Source: Aedes albopictus (taxonomy: Eukaryota > Arthropoda > Insecta > Diptera > Culicidae). Taken from it: a DNA stretch of 64,000 nt. A program made the position numbers and the translations under genes. Under the pieces are notes generated by a model. That model had not been told where the DNA came from. It searched no databases and saw nothing but the letters and a program-made list of their open reading frames with translations. Positions 42,565 through 52,380 of the stretch are shown here, one piece after another. The number at the start of each line of letters is the position of its first letter. The first letter of the stretch is position 1. The DNA is taken from contig NC_085137.1 in NCBI RefSeq assembly GCF_035046485.1, forward strand, positions 340,990,505-341,054,504, in the 5' to 3' direction.

Positions 42565-42926
42565 AATAACTTCAACAACATCAGATCCATGAGAAGTACA
42601 TACCACAGACAAACAGACGAAATACATAGAACAATTTTCGTGAAAATCCATCGCCCAGTTCTCACTACCACCACCTGGTGGCAAGCATGGGAAAACTCAT
42701 TCGCTCACCCGAATACCGGCGATGCATAATAGCAAAAAGAACGCCAACAACCCAATGCTGAGTGAGAGCCCGGCGCACTAAGAACGAACGCAATATGAAC
42801 GGCTCGCCACCGACGCCGCCGAAGCGAATCAGGAGAGAAACAAATAGAGTTCGAAATGAATCAGCTTGCATCGGTGTATACGAAAAGAATGTTCGCTCTC
42901 TCAACTACCGAGTGGCATTCAGCTGA

Positions 42927-43089
42927 TGGACTTATCCACCGATGAACCGAATTCATCGCGGTCCGAGAATTTTGACACTAGAGCGAGGTCTGTTCCAATC
43001 AGAATCGTCCAATTCTGATTGGAACGGCCCCGCTCTAGTGTCAAAATTCTCGGACCGCGATGAATTCGGTTCATCGGTGGATAAGTCCA
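42927..43089. repeat. 163-bp near-perfect palindrome
   Basis: TGGACTTATCCACCGATGAA pairs with TTCATCGGTGGATAAGTCCA, and the match continues through GCGGTCCGAGAATTTTGACA to a centre near 43008 with almost no loop. Inner blocks resemble the element at 42298-42564 (CCACCGATGAACCGA against CCACCGACGAACCGA), so the two may share a family. Confidence 0.85.
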
Positions 43090-43475
43090 TTGAATCAAAA
43101 CGCACTCACTGATTCAATTCCCAGTACTGAATGCTTCCACTGAACGCTAAGTGAACGTTCCAATATGAATGCTCTCGCACCCGACTCAGTACGCAAACAC
43201 TCGTTCAATCTTGGTTCGTTCGCCTTCGGCATTCAGATTCGGTAGCGATTCATTCGGCCGTCGTTGCTTGCTTCGCCCGGTGCTCGGCGATTAGAAAGAA
43301 TGGGCAATGAAAGTGGAAATATTTTGCTTGGCTGGGGGAGAAGCACACTCGCATCAGATTGCGCATGGATGTGAGAGAGGCATACGCAATAAATGAATGA
43401 ATTTTTCCCATCCTTGCCTGGTGGAAATGTTTCACGACACACTGCGTTGTGCAATATCGTCAACAGAAGGCGCTA

Positions 43476-43745
43476 GTGATTGGGTCTCCAGTTAGCCTAG
43501 TGGTTTAGACTATGGATCGCCAATCCGGAGACGGGTTCGGTTCCCGTTCCGGTCGGGAAAATTTATTCGACTGCCTGGGCATAGTGTATCATTGTACTTG
43601 CCTCACAATATACAAATTCATGCAATGGCAGGCAAAGAAAGCCCTTCAATTAATAACTGTGGAAGTGCTCAAAGAACACTAAGTTGATGCGAGGCAGGAT
43701 TAGTCCCAGTGGAGACGTAGAGCGATAAAGAAGAAGAAGAAGAAG
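43476..43745 (+). mobile_element. Feilai-like tRNA-derived SINE
   Basis: The A-box region CAGTTAGCCTAGTGGTTTAG and B box GGGTTCGGTTCCCG are followed by the Feilai-type body (TTCATGCAATGGCAGGCAAA, TTAATAACTGTGGAAGTG) and a GAAGAAGAAGAAG tail. It is a near full-length copy, sense oriented, matching 13309-13570 in reverse complement. Confidence 0.88.
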
Positions 43746-43749
43746 GCGC

Positions 43750-44045
43750 TAATGTGAAACGTCAAACGCAAAGAAAAACGATGGGCGCGCTTTTGGTTAT
43801 GAAAGCCACAACCAAGATTTAAAATGATCGTTAAAGGCGTGGCCAATGACAATTTCGCCAGTGTTACGCTTGTTTGTCTGTGTACATACCATGACAATGC
43901 TCACGAAAAAGCAAAAAAAAAAATTACTACCGCTATGGGTATTAAAAATTTTAGAGTATTTTTTTTTCGTCAGCCAAGCAAACGACACCAAACTAGTCAG
44001 TTAAAACTTATAAGTGATTTTGTTTATTATAATCTAACGAACAAC
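43750..44045. other. Unassigned sequence
   Basis: Overlapping frames on both strands (43700-44093), none with a motif. Confidence 0.3.
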
Positions 44046-44053
44046 ATGAGTAG

Positions 44054-44356
44054 TCGCTTTCTCAACGGTTCACAACTCAATGCTCTCTTGTAGGCCGTTT
44101 GATGGAAAAAAAATGTTCAAAAGAGTTACGAAATCTCACCGAATGCACCATAGATAAACTGAAAGAGACTGGTTATGCCCAAATGTCCACATTGAATACA
44201 AATTTACGCATTTGTCTAGACTTTTACAAACGAGCAATCTGTATATCATCGGTAAAGCAGGGCACAGGAAGTTCAAAAACGACAACAACTAAGAAATTGC
44301 CAGAAGTGCTAAGTGCAGAGAGTCATGCCGCCATGCCATTAGCGACATCTGCTTAA
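44054..44356 (+). pseudogene. Coding-like relic between inverted-repeat arms
   Basis: An open frame to TAA at 44354-44356 gives, from ATG 44102, MEKKCSKELRNLTECTIDKL, then KETGYAQMSTLNTNLRICLD, then FYKRAICISS and a polar Thr/Lys tail. Residue use looks like a real helical protein. Just upstream another frame opens at ATG 44046 (MSSRFLNGSQLNALL) and meets a stop, so one frameshift may split the original gene. It lies between inverted-repeat arms (41492-41945, 44640-45087) and could be element-encoded or a captured gene piece. I do not recognise it. Confidence 0.3.
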
Positions 44357-44639
44357 ACCATTTAATCACGCCCCTTTTCAAAAATGCTTTGAAATATTCT
44401 TCAAAATCTATGCGCATTTTCAATATTTTTAACGTTGCAAAACACGCTTTCAACATTCATCTTGAAGAAGAGGGTCCTCAAATGTTATAGCAAATTAATG
44501 AATAAACGACTGATGCGCGAAGGGCGTGATAAAATTGGAACATTCCTGTACATATAACATACATAATACAAATAAAAACAACTTGTTTAACTCACGCAAG
44601 GCCATTAACAATAAAATTAGCATGAAACTGCGATTTCCA

Positions 44640-45087
44640 GTCGAAATGATTTACACAGAAAAAAATTTCATGACTAAATGTGAAAATTGTGAAATGTTTG
44701 AAATGTCATAACTTTTTTGTTTATTAGTTTACCATTACCAAATTTTTAAGGTAGTTTGCTAATACAATGGGCCGTTTTCCCTAAAAAAAATACGTCGGTA
44801 AAACGATAGGGTTTTGAGATATTTGAGTTTATGTGACAAAAAATATATTTTTAATGTTAAAAAAGATTTTTTTTACGGTGTATATTTTCTTAGGAATCAT
44901 CATTCAGTCATCTAACTTTGCTGAAAAATTCACAAGAATCGAACGAACCGTTTTTGCTGTGAAGATTTTTAAATATTTTTGAACCATTTTCACATACACC
45001 CTTTTGAAAAGTTACTCGTGATTCAAAATAAAAATTTGGTATCGAAAATGGCGATTTAGATGGAACTGGAAAACTGTGAAAAGTTTT
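44640..45087 (-). repeat. Right arm of the 0.45-kb inverted repeat
   Basis: Reverse complement of 41492-41945. Either a 3.6-kb element with long inverted ends or two copies of one repeat in opposite orientation; I could not find a target duplication to decide. Confidence 0.75.
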
Positions 45088-45294
45088 AGGTTAATAGAAA
45101 ATCATGAGTTAAAAAATTTCCTTAATTTTGATGCTGTTGCTTGGAAAAACCTTTTTAAAAAGTGTAATCATTTGTGATTTTGTAAATTAATAAGTAGGGT
45201 ATTATAAACTTTATTTTGATTAATGCTACTTAAATGCGACTTAAATCTTTATCTACCTAAATCCAAAGTTTATTTTGTACCGTCCTCCCCACAG

Positions 45295-45725
45295 ATCCTA
45301 ACGAAATGCCTGCGGTAGAACATTTCTGCTTTCGGGACAAACGAAAAATGTTTTTCCTCCACTCAGAAAAGAAGCAAGTATTTACCCGGCCGCAGAAAGA
45401 CAAACATGTGCCACCATCAGAGTCAACCTTCTCCGAGCGGACATCAACGTGCTTAAACTTTTTCGGTCCTTGTGAAATCGTTGATTTTCGAGTTGCTACT
45501 CGCAAATTACACCGCCGCGAGCAATTAATGCAATTAATTTTACCGGAAAATCTTGCGATTTTTTTTTCAAGGGTATACAGAACACCATATCTTTGGGTTT
45601 CCAGTAGAACGGAATTGTCCCCTCGAAAAGCGCAACGTTCAAAACCGAGTCCCGTATACGAGAGTAGTGGCCGGTTGATTTTGTGCTGCCAGAGTACGCT
45701 CAAGTGGGGATTTAGAAAGTCCTAG
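45295..45725 (+). CDS. Candidate second exon of the secreted-protein gene
   Basis: A strong polypyrimidine acceptor (TTGTACCGTCCTCCCCACAG) ends at 45294. Joining to the donor at 25904 restores the phase: A plus AT makes an Asn codon. The frame then runs 142 codons to TAG at 45723-45725, giving a 179-residue protein if no further intron intervenes. The translation starts PNEMPAVEHFCFRDKRKMFF, is basic, contains several cysteines and shows no domain that I recognise. Cautions: the opposite strand is open across the same interval (148 codons), and several GT sites inside could shorten the exon. Downstream another plus frame (45677-45926, DDDDDDNRLAAVFPNT) is also open. Confidence 0.28.
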
Positions 45726-46329
45726 CCTCCAGCTTTCTGGATGCGGAAACGGTGCTAACGATGATGATGACGACGACAACCGGTTGGCTGCCGTTTTCCC
45801 GAACACGATGCCTTTGCTGTTCCGCAGTGTGAAGGCAACTAGCTCGTTAGCAGATACTATTTTCCCCACTATGGAGCAGAGGAGTGGTCTGCAATCACCA
45901 GCTCTGCAGACCGCGTTGAACGTGTAGGTATATGACTGAGCTGGGGGTCTCATGATTGAAATTAAGTTTAATAGTCCAGGACGGTAGCAGGCTCTGCCGC
46001 CGAGATTGCTCCTGAGTCATGCTCCTCTGCGGTGTGCTTGGGGCTAGATTAGAAATATTTGCTTTGCGAACCTGCAATGCAAGTGGCTGAGTTTGTTGGA
46101 TGGAGCCATAGCCGACGTTTGAAAAAACGTAACCAAACCTTTAAAGAACTGACTTTGATGTTCCTTCCATTATGTATTTTTGAATCATGTTTGGAATTAC
46201 CTATGGGAATCTTTATTATGAATTTATATACACTACTTTGACATAAATAATTATTATAATCAAATTATAATCAAAACTATTACGTGACAATACATGGTTT
46301 ACGACTGCCGCTCTCAATAATTATTGATC
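45726..46329. other. Unassigned, partly coding-like sequence
   Basis: 45726-45953 is open on both strands (plus with a run of six Asp, minus with a run of Ser from the same GAT/GAC repeat). I cannot decide strand or reality. 45954-46329 has no feature. Confidence 0.3.
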
Positions 46330-46813
46330 ACACCCAATGTAGATTTAAACGTTCAGGTAGGCCAGGAGGAGGAATTCAGACCGACGATTGGTAAGTTCAG
46401 CGCCCACCAGCAGACGAACGAAAACGGCCTACGACTCATTGATTTCGCCGCCTCCAAAAATATGGCCATTCGTAGCACCTTTTTCCAACACAGCCTCCCT
46501 TATCGTTACACCAAAAGATCACCACAGCAGACGGAATCTCAAATCGACCACGCTCTGATTGATGGACGGCACTTCTCCGACATTATCGACGTCTGGACCT
46601 ATCGTGGGGCAAACATCGACTCCGACCACTACCTAGTGATGGTCAAACTGCGCCCAAAACACTCCGTCATCAACAATATACGGTACCGGCGACCGCCACG
46701 GTACAACCTAAAGTGACTGAAACAACCGGATGTCGCCTCAGCATACGCGTAGAATCTCGAAGCCTCTGGCAAAGCGAGCCGAGCTCAATGAGGCCCCTCT
46801 AGAGGACTGCTGG
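46330..46813 (+). pseudogene. RTE-like element, endonuclease part, 5' of an R1-like insertion
   Basis: The 46324-46716 frame reads GRHFSDIIDVWTYRGANIDS, then DHYLVMVKLRPK, the C-terminal endonuclease region with the catalytic SDH box. Earlier blocks are NENGLRLIDFAASKNMAIRS and QIDHALIDG. The element continues, frame-broken, to 46813, where the R1-like element is inserted. It resumes at 52387: EAPLEDCW joins to STVKAAINDGTES across the insert. It belongs to the same subfamily as 1531-2084. Confidence 0.8.
46801..46813 (+). repeat. 13-bp target-site duplication, left copy
   Basis: AGAGGACTGCTGG is repeated exactly at 52374-52386, immediately after the poly-A tail. Its first A could alternatively belong to the tail. 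Confidence 0.9.
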
Positions 46814-47089
46814 GGCAGCAGGGACGGATGTCCTGGGGCCTGACGCACCCCCCCGCTTGCGAGTCAGCCGCGTAGTTGCCGGCTAAGAATAGGACTACTA
46901 ACCCCAATTCAAGGTGTCAAGCGACCCGTGTCGAGGAATGAGTGATCGAGGGGGTGAAAAAGATGCTCGATCTTTAACGGAGCCTGTGGGGCACCTGGGC
47001 ACCCCCCACAGTAAGCTGTCCCTTACCGCGTTAATGCAGAGCTCTGGCGTGGTGGACATTCTTTCTCGTGCGACTCGTGGGAATCAAAT
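46814..47089 (+). promoter_or_regulatory. 5' untranslated region of the R1-clade element
   Basis: GC-rich leader between the insertion point and the ORF1 ATG. Non-LTR elements carry an internal Pol II promoter here; no specific motif can be assigned from the sequence. Confidence 0.5.
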
Positions 47090-48661
47090 ATGAGTAAAAA
47101 TCTTAAGAATCAAAATTCAGGTGGAAGTAGCGGTGCGATCAACCCCTTCGCAAGAAGCGGGTTGATGAGGTCTCCTACAAGGAGAAGCGAGGAGTCAGGT
47201 GCTGGAAGCTGCTTACGCAGCTCAAGCGTGGGAGCTCCTGTCCACTCCACGGCAAGCCAGCCGGCGGAGGTCATGGACGGAGCATGGTTGCTGAGGGCCA
47301 TCAGCCAAGTTGCAGAAAAAGGACGGCCCGCATTTGAGGTAGCTGAGCAGCAGCTTGGCAAAATTATCGACTTTGCGACAACTAAGTCGAATATAAGCAA
47401 GGACCTGAAAACGGCCTTGCTTCGGCTTAGGGCGTCTGTCGATAATGCCAAGCAGGAGCACGCGGTTGCGTTGCTGGCTGCAGCAGCGGCGGAACCCGCA
47501 AAGGAGAAAGCGTCTAAGTTTACACAAACGGAGGCCTTCTCCTTCGCGGGTAGTCCGAAGAGAGTGGAAGCGAATGCTCGCGACAAAAGCGACAAGCATT
47601 CGCAGAAGCGGGCGAGGCAGCCGTCAGGTGAGGAGCTGTCTGGCGGCGCCCGCAAGGCCAGGCGTATAATAACCCCGAAAGCCGGTGGTAACGCTGGAAA
47701 GTCGGACCCCAGCCAGGGTTCCCGGAAAGCTGGGAAGGGTGGGCCTGAAAAGGCCGGCCCGTCCCGGAATGATGGGAACAAGGGGTTGCGACCAATGGTG
47801 GGCCCTCAGCAGCCACAGAGCAGGGCGATCCAAGGAGAGGACCCTCCTTGGACAAAGGTAGAGCGGAAGAGGAAGAAGAAGGGGAATCCGCAGGCAGAAG
47901 TGCAGGTCGCCAAGCCAAGGCGTAGAAAGGCAGGTGCCAGGCGCGAAAAAGGTGACGCTATCGTCATCAAGACCGAACAGTCGAAATACTCGGACGTCTT
48001 GAAGGCGATGAGGTGCGACGCCAAGCTCGAGGGTCTTGGAGCCGACGTACGCAGTATCAGACGTACTCGTACGGGCGAAATGATCCTGGAGCTTAAGCGC
48101 GAGAAGGATCACAAGGGCGCCGCCTACAAGAGGCTGGCAGAAGAGGTCCTTGGTGATGGAGTGGAGGTGAGGGCTCTTACGCATGAGGCGACTCTGAAGG
48201 TCAAAGACCTAGACGAGATCACCGAAGCGGAAGAGCTCGTCACGGCACTGCGGCAACAGTGCGATGTTCAGGTGGCCGCCACAGCCGTCAGGCTGCGGAA
48301 GGGGCCAGCAGGGACACAGATAGCTCTGGTTCAGCTACCTGTGGCGGACGTTAAAAAGTCCGTTAAAGTAGGGAGTATTAAGGTGGGCTGGTGTGTATGT
48401 CACCTGACATTCCACGAGCCACCTGAGGTTTGCTTCAGGTGTCTGGAACCAGGACACAAGTCGTGGGACTGCAAAGGCCCCGACAGGCGCAAACTGTGTA
48501 GGCGATGCGGCGCTGAAGGTCATAAGGCCCAAAGCTGCACGAGTCCGCCCATCTGCATGATCTGTACCGGGAAAACCTCGAAAAACAGACATGCGATGGG
48601 TGGTCCAGGGTGCCCGGCCTTTAAGAAAGCCGCAGTGAGCAACAAATCACAGTGCAGGTAA
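47090..48661 (+). CDS. R1-clade ORF1: Gag-like zinc-knuckle protein (523 aa)
   Basis: ORF1 proteins bind element RNA and form the retrotransposition particle. The ATG at 47090 (AAATATGAG) opens an intact 523-codon frame. The N-terminal half is basic and alanine-rich (KRARQPSGEELSGGARKARR). A charged central region with RKRKKKGN and RRRKAGARREKG precedes a folded part (residues about 290-430, with VLKAMRCDAKLEGLGADV). Then come knuckles from residue 448: CFRCLEPGHKSWDC and CRRCGAEGHKAQSC (both CX2CX4HX4C) and a third starting CMICTGK. It ends KSQCR at TAA 48659-48661, inside the region where ORF2 is already open. Long minus-strand frames across it are shadows. Confidence 0.9.
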   Translation: MSKNLKNQNSGGSSGAINPFARSGLMRSPTRRSEESGAGSCLRSSSVGAPVHSTASQPAEVMDGAWLLRAISQVAEKGRPAFEVAEQQLGKIIDFATTKSNISKDLKTALLRLRASVDNAKQEHAVALLAAAAAEPAKEKASKFTQTEAFSFAGSPKRVEANARDKSDKHSQKRARQPSGEELSGGARKARRIITPKAGGNAGKSDPSQGSRKAGKGGPEKAGPSRNDGNKGLRPMVGPQQPQSRAIQGEDPPWTKVERKRKKKGNPQAEVQVAKPRRRKAGARREKGDAIVIKTEQSKYSDVLKAMRCDAKLEGLGADVRSIRRTRTGEMILELKREKDHKGAAYKRLAEEVLGDGVEVRALTHEATLKVKDLDEITEAEELVTALRQQCDVQVAATAVRLRKGPAGTQIALVQLPVADVKKSVKVGSIKVGWCVCHLTFHEPPEVCFRCLEPGHKSWDCKGPDRRKLCRRCGAEGHKAQSCTSPPICMICTGKTSKNRHAMGGPGCPAFKKAAVSNKSQCR

Positions 48662-51633
48662 CGCAGCTGAACCTGAACCACTGTGATGCGGCTCAGCAAC
48701 TGCTTTGTCAGGCAGTTTCTGAGTGGGAGACGGATATCGCCATCATATCGGACCCATACCGAGTACCCGCCGGCAACGGCAACTGGGTCGCGGATGGGAC
48801 CAGAAAAATGGCGGCGATATGGACGACGGGTAAATACCCCGTTCAGGAGTTGGTGTCTACTACCTATGAGGGCTTCGTGGTCGCCAAAGTAAACGGGGTC
48901 TTCTTCTGTAGCTGTTATGCGCCTCCGCGGTGGCCGATCGAGCAGTTCACGCAAATGCTGGACCGCTTAACGACCGTGCTCACAGGGCGAAGGCCGGTGG
49001 TAATAGCGGGCGACTTTAATGCCTGGGCCGTGGAATGGGGAAGCCGTTTCACGAACCAGCGGGGTCAGATCCTGCTAGAAACACTGGCCATCTTAGATGT
49101 CGACTTGGCTAATGTCGGTACCAAGAGTACCTTTAGTCGAAACGGAGCGGAGTCAATTATTGACGTGACCTTTTGTAGTCCTGGCCTAACAAGTAGTTCG
49201 AACTGGAGAGTAGATGATGGCTACACTCACAGCGACCACCTGGCGGTTCGCTACAGTATCGACTACAATAACAGCAGACAGCGGATAGAAGAAGAGGCGG
49301 CTAGGCCAAGGCCAAGCCCTCGCAGGTGGAAGACATCATACTTCGACGAAGGGGTATTTAGGGAGGCGCTCCGCCGTGAGCGAAACTTAATCGGTTTAGA
49401 CGGCGACGAGCTGGTAGCGGTGCTCTCACGTGCGTGTGATGCGACCATGCCTAGGCGAGTCCACCCTAGAGATGGGAGGCCACCGGCTTACTGGTGGACC
49501 GACGCGATTGCGGACCTGCGCCGCGCCTGCCTACGGGCTAGGCGGCGGATGCAGCGAGCACGATCAGAGGAAGAGCGAAACGAACGGCGGGTGGTGTTCG
49601 CCGCTGCAAAAGCCGCGCTTAAGACCGAGATAAGAGCAAGCAAAAAGGCCTGCTTTGAGGGTCTCTGTCAGAGTGCCAATACGAACCCGTGGGGTGACGC
49701 CTACAGGATCGTTATGGCCAAGACGAGAGGTGTGATGGCTCCTACAGAGCAATCTCCAGAGATGTTGGAGGGGATCATTGGAGGACTTTTTCCGCGTCAT
49801 GATCCTAGTCCTTGGCCTCCTTTCGTAGGACAGCCGGGGACTGGGGCTGGCGATGAGGAGAGGGTCACCGATGTGGAACTTGCGGGGATAGCTAAGTCCC
49901 TTAGCGTAGGTAAGGCCCCAGGTCCGGACGGAGTTCCGAACTTGGCCTTAAAAGTAGCTATTGCAGAGGCTCCCGAGATGTTCAGGTCTGCTATGCAGAA
50001 ATGCCTGGACGAGGGAGTTTTCCCAGAAGATTGGAAGAGGCAGAGCCTGGTACTATTGCCAAAGGCGGGGAAACCACCCGGAGACCCGTCGGCATATAGA
50101 CCAATATGCTTGATTGACACGGCGGGGAAGGTGCTCGAAAAGATCATCCTCAATAGAATGTTGCGGTTCACCGAGGGCGAAAATGGTCTTTCGAGTAACC
50201 AGTACGGCTTCCGGAAGGGGAGGTCCACCGTAGACGCTATCTTGTCGGTTACAAAAACCGCCGAGAAAGCACTCGAGCCTAAGAGGAGGGGAATTCGCTT
50301 TTGCGCGGTAGTGACTCTGGATGTAAGGAATGCGTTTAATAGCGCCAGCTGGTCTGCTATTGCCGATGCGCTCTTGCGTCTGGGGATACCGGAGTACCTG
50401 TACAAGATTCTCGGAAGTTACTTTCAGAATCGTGTACTAGTCTACGACACGGAGGTGGGTCGGAAGTGCTTTCACATAACCTCAGGAGTCCCGCAAGGTT
50501 CCATCCTGGGTCCGGTGTTATGGAATGTCATGTACGACGAGGTGTTGAGGTTAGAGTATCCAGTGGGAGTGGTGATTGTCGGATTTGCCGACGACATTAC
50601 GCTCGAAGTCTACGGTGAAACGATCGAGGAGGTAAAGTTGACTACCAACCACTCGATTAAGGTTGTGGAGGCGTGGATGCGGTCCAGGAAACTGGAGCTG
50701 GCTCACCACAAGACAGAGGTGACGGTTGTTAACAACCTGAAGTCGGAGCAGCAGACGGAGATCAGTGTAGGAGACTGTACTATCCTGTCAAAGCGCTCCG
50801 TCAAACACTTGGGCGTGATGATCGACGATAAGCTTACCTTCGGTAGCCACGTCGATTATGCCTGTAAAAGAGCCTCCACAGCTATTGCGGCACTGTCCCG
50901 GATGATGTCCAATAGCTCTGCGGTGTACGCCAGTAAGCGCAAGCTTCTGGCTAGTGTTGCTACGTCCATACTTAGGTATGGCGGCCCGGCGTGGGGCACC
51001 GCGCTAAGTACTAAATGCTACCGACGGAAGCTGGAAAGTACTTACAGGCTTATGTGCCTGAGGGTTGCGAGCGCGTACCGTACCGTGTCACACGACGCTC
51101 TCTGCGTCATTACTGGTATGGTGCCTATCAGCATTCTTATCAGTGAGGACATGGAGTGCTTCGAAATGCGCGGCACAAGAGGCATACGCAGGACTGTCAG
51201 GATGGCCTCTATGGTCAAATGGCAGCGCGCGTGGGACAGTTCCACCAAAGGAAGGTGGACCTATAGGTTGATACCGAGGGTAGATAGTTGGATTAATAGG
51301 CGCCATGGGGAAGTCACATTCCACCTGACACAGGTCCTTACAGGTCATGGTTGCTTCCGACAGTATCTACACCGTTTCGGGCATGCGGATTCTCCCGAAT
51401 GCCCAGTGTGCAATGGTTCAGAGGAAACGGCGGAACACGTTTTGTTCGTGTGCCCGCGTTTTCGCACAATGCGTGACCGCATGCTTGCCACATGCGGGGA
51501 GGACACAACTCCGGACAACTTGGTCCAGAGGATGTGTAGGGATGAGTTTGGCTGGAACGCCGTTTCAACGGCTATTACCCACATCGTCTGGGAGCTACAG
51601 AGGAGGTGGCGCGTGGACTCGGAGAATGGCTAG
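48625..51633 (+). CDS. R1-clade ORF2: endonuclease/reverse transcriptase
   Basis: Counting from 48652, the AP-type endonuclease runs from QLNLNH (about residue 5) through GDFNAW (about 119) to SDH (about 193). Reverse transcriptase follows from KAPGPDGVPN (about 421) through YRPICLID, NQYGFRKGRST, VTLDVRNAFN, GVPQGSILGPVLW and the catalytic FADD (645-648) to HLGVMIDD. The C-terminus has a CCHC finger: C917, C920, H929, C934. The protein nicks target DNA and copies element RNA from the nick. The frame is intact to TAG at 51631-51633. It is open from 48625, overlapping ORF1 by 37 nt, but has no ATG there. The first in-frame ATG (48808) lies past the QLNLNH motif, so initiation by a non-AUG codon, reinitiation or a -1 shift from ORF1 is implied. 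Confidence 0.88.
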   Translation, partial: ESRSEQQITVQVTQLNLNHCDAAQQLLCQAVSEWETDIAIISDPYRVPAGNGNWVADGTRKMAAIWTTGKYPVQELVSTTYEGFVVAKVNGVFFCSCYAPPRWPIEQFTQMLDRLTTVLTGRRPVVIAGDFNAWAVEWGSRFTNQRGQILLETLAILDVDLANVGTKSTFSRNGAESIIDVTFCSPGLTSSSNWRVDDGYTHSDHLAVRYSIDYNNSRQRIEEEAARPRPSPRRWKTSYFDEGVFREALRRERNLIGLDGDELVAVLSRACDATMPRRVHPRDGRPPAYWWTDAIADLRRACLRARRRMQRARSEEERNERRVVFAAAKAALKTEIRASKKACFEGLCQSANTNPWGDAYRIVMAKTRGVMAPTEQSPEMLEGIIGGLFPRHDPSPWPPFVGQPGTGAGDEERVTDVELAGIAKSLSVGKAPGPDGVPNLALKVAIAEAPEMFRSAMQKCLDEGVFPEDWKRQSLVLLPKAGKPPGDPSAYRPICLIDTAGKVLEKIILNRMLRFTEGENGLSSNQYGFRKGRSTVDAILSVTKTAEKALEPKRRGIRFCAVVTLDVRNAFNSASWSAIADALLRLGIPEYLYKILGSYFQNRVLVYDTEVGRKCFHITSGVPQGSILGPVLWNVMYDEVLRLEYPVGVVIVGFADDITLEVYGETIEEVKLTTNHSIKVVEAWMRSRKLELAHHKTEVTVVNNLKSEQQTEISVGDCTILSKRSVKHLGVMIDDKLTFGSHVDYACKRASTAIAALSRMMSNSSAVYASKRKLLASVATSILRYGGPAWGTALSTKCYRRKLESTYRLMCLRVASAYRTVSHDALCVITGMVPISILISEDMECFEMRGTRGIRRTVRMASMVKWQRAWDSSTKGRWTYRLIPRVDSWINRRHGEVTFHLTQVLTGHGCFRQYLHRFGHADSPECPVCNGSEETAEHVLFVCPRFRTMRDRMLATCGEDTTPDNLVQRMCRDEFGWNAVSTAITHIVWELQRRWRVDSENG

Positions 51634-52338
51634 TCCAGATGCAGTACAAGAGGTGGTCCAGGGGTTCGGAGTCGGCTTCGTAGGTCATACCGGTGCCCTG
51701 CGGTCGAGATCGACCCTTACAACGATTAAGTGGCCGCGGAGAGGAAGTCCCGGTAGCGGTGCTGTCGTGGCGTCGGTCTACTGGGTTGGATCCAAGCCCG
51801 CGGTTGGAAAGGGGTCCCCGGCAAGGGTCGGGGCAGGTGGAGACCCTGCCGTCAGCAACCTACGGATGCATCTGATAGGGCCTGAAGGGTAGTGATACCC
51901 TTCCTTTGCGGGCAGGTCAGATCGGGTTGCATGTGGGCATCAGTTCTTGATGTCCGCTCAGCAGTAGGGCGCGGGCGGGGTTGACTCTGCCCGCCTTCCG
52001 AGGACAAAGGGAGTGGCGAGGACCACTCGGGAAACTGGCTAAGCGCCAGCATGCTACCGTGATGGACTCTCCACAGCGAGTCATCGATGTTCGTTGCTGC
52101 AGGCTACGCAGCTAACCTTGTGGGTGCGATGTGCACTAGCCCCTCTCTGAAGCAATACCTTCTTGGTGGTTCCGGAGAGACGTAGGGTTTGGCGACCATA
52201 GGAATGGTTTAGTGGGTACGAGGAGAGAGTAGTCCTGGATTTTACTTTTGTTGTAGAAGACGGCCTGTCAGACCTACACTACCCTAACCTTCTGTTAGGG
52301 TGTCTGTTGATCAGATTATCCCCCTATGGTTTAGAAGG
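51634..52338 (+). other. 3' untranslated region of the R1-clade element
   Basis: About 700 bp between the ORF2 stop and the poly-A tract. The 181-codon frame 51347-51892 overlaps the ORF2 end in another frame and is a shadow. Confidence 0.7.

Positions 52339-52374
<36 letters not shown>
52339..52374 (+). repeat. Poly-A tail, 35-36 A
   Basis: Uninterrupted A run directly before the right copy of the 13-bp duplication. Confidence 0.95.

Positions 52375-52380
<6 letters not shown>

Larger units (their letters stand above)
25905..45294 (+). other. Possible 19.4-kb first intron, filled with transposons
   Basis: If the exon at 45295 is real, this is the intron: donor GTAAGT at 25905, acceptor CCGTCCTCCCCACAG ending at 45294. 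Introns of this size are common in Aedes because of transposon load. If the exon is not real, the intron continues past the window. Confidence 0.25.
46814..52373 (+). mobile_element. Full-length R1-clade non-LTR retrotransposon
   Basis: About 5.56 kb from GGCAGCAGGGACGG to a poly-A tract of about 35 (52339-52373), with an exact 13-bp target duplication on both sides. It has two long intact ORFs, a GC-rich 5' leader (46814-47089) and a 3' untranslated region (51634-52338). The architecture (ORF1 with three zinc knuckles; ORF2 with endonuclease, RT and a terminal CCHC) fits the R1 clade of arthropods. Intact frames, a clean tail and a perfect duplication indicate recent insertion. Confidence 0.88.

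Noticed and set aside
45257..45953. 148- and 104-codon minus-strand frames
   Set aside because: They overlap plus frames of similar length, and the Ser run mirrors a GAT/GAC repeat. No motif or splice evidence favours minus, though I cannot fully exclude it.
47110..48184. Long minus-strand frames of 223 and 186 codons
   Set aside because: Antisense shadows of the GC-rich R1-clade ORF1, which has zinc-knuckle motifs on plus.
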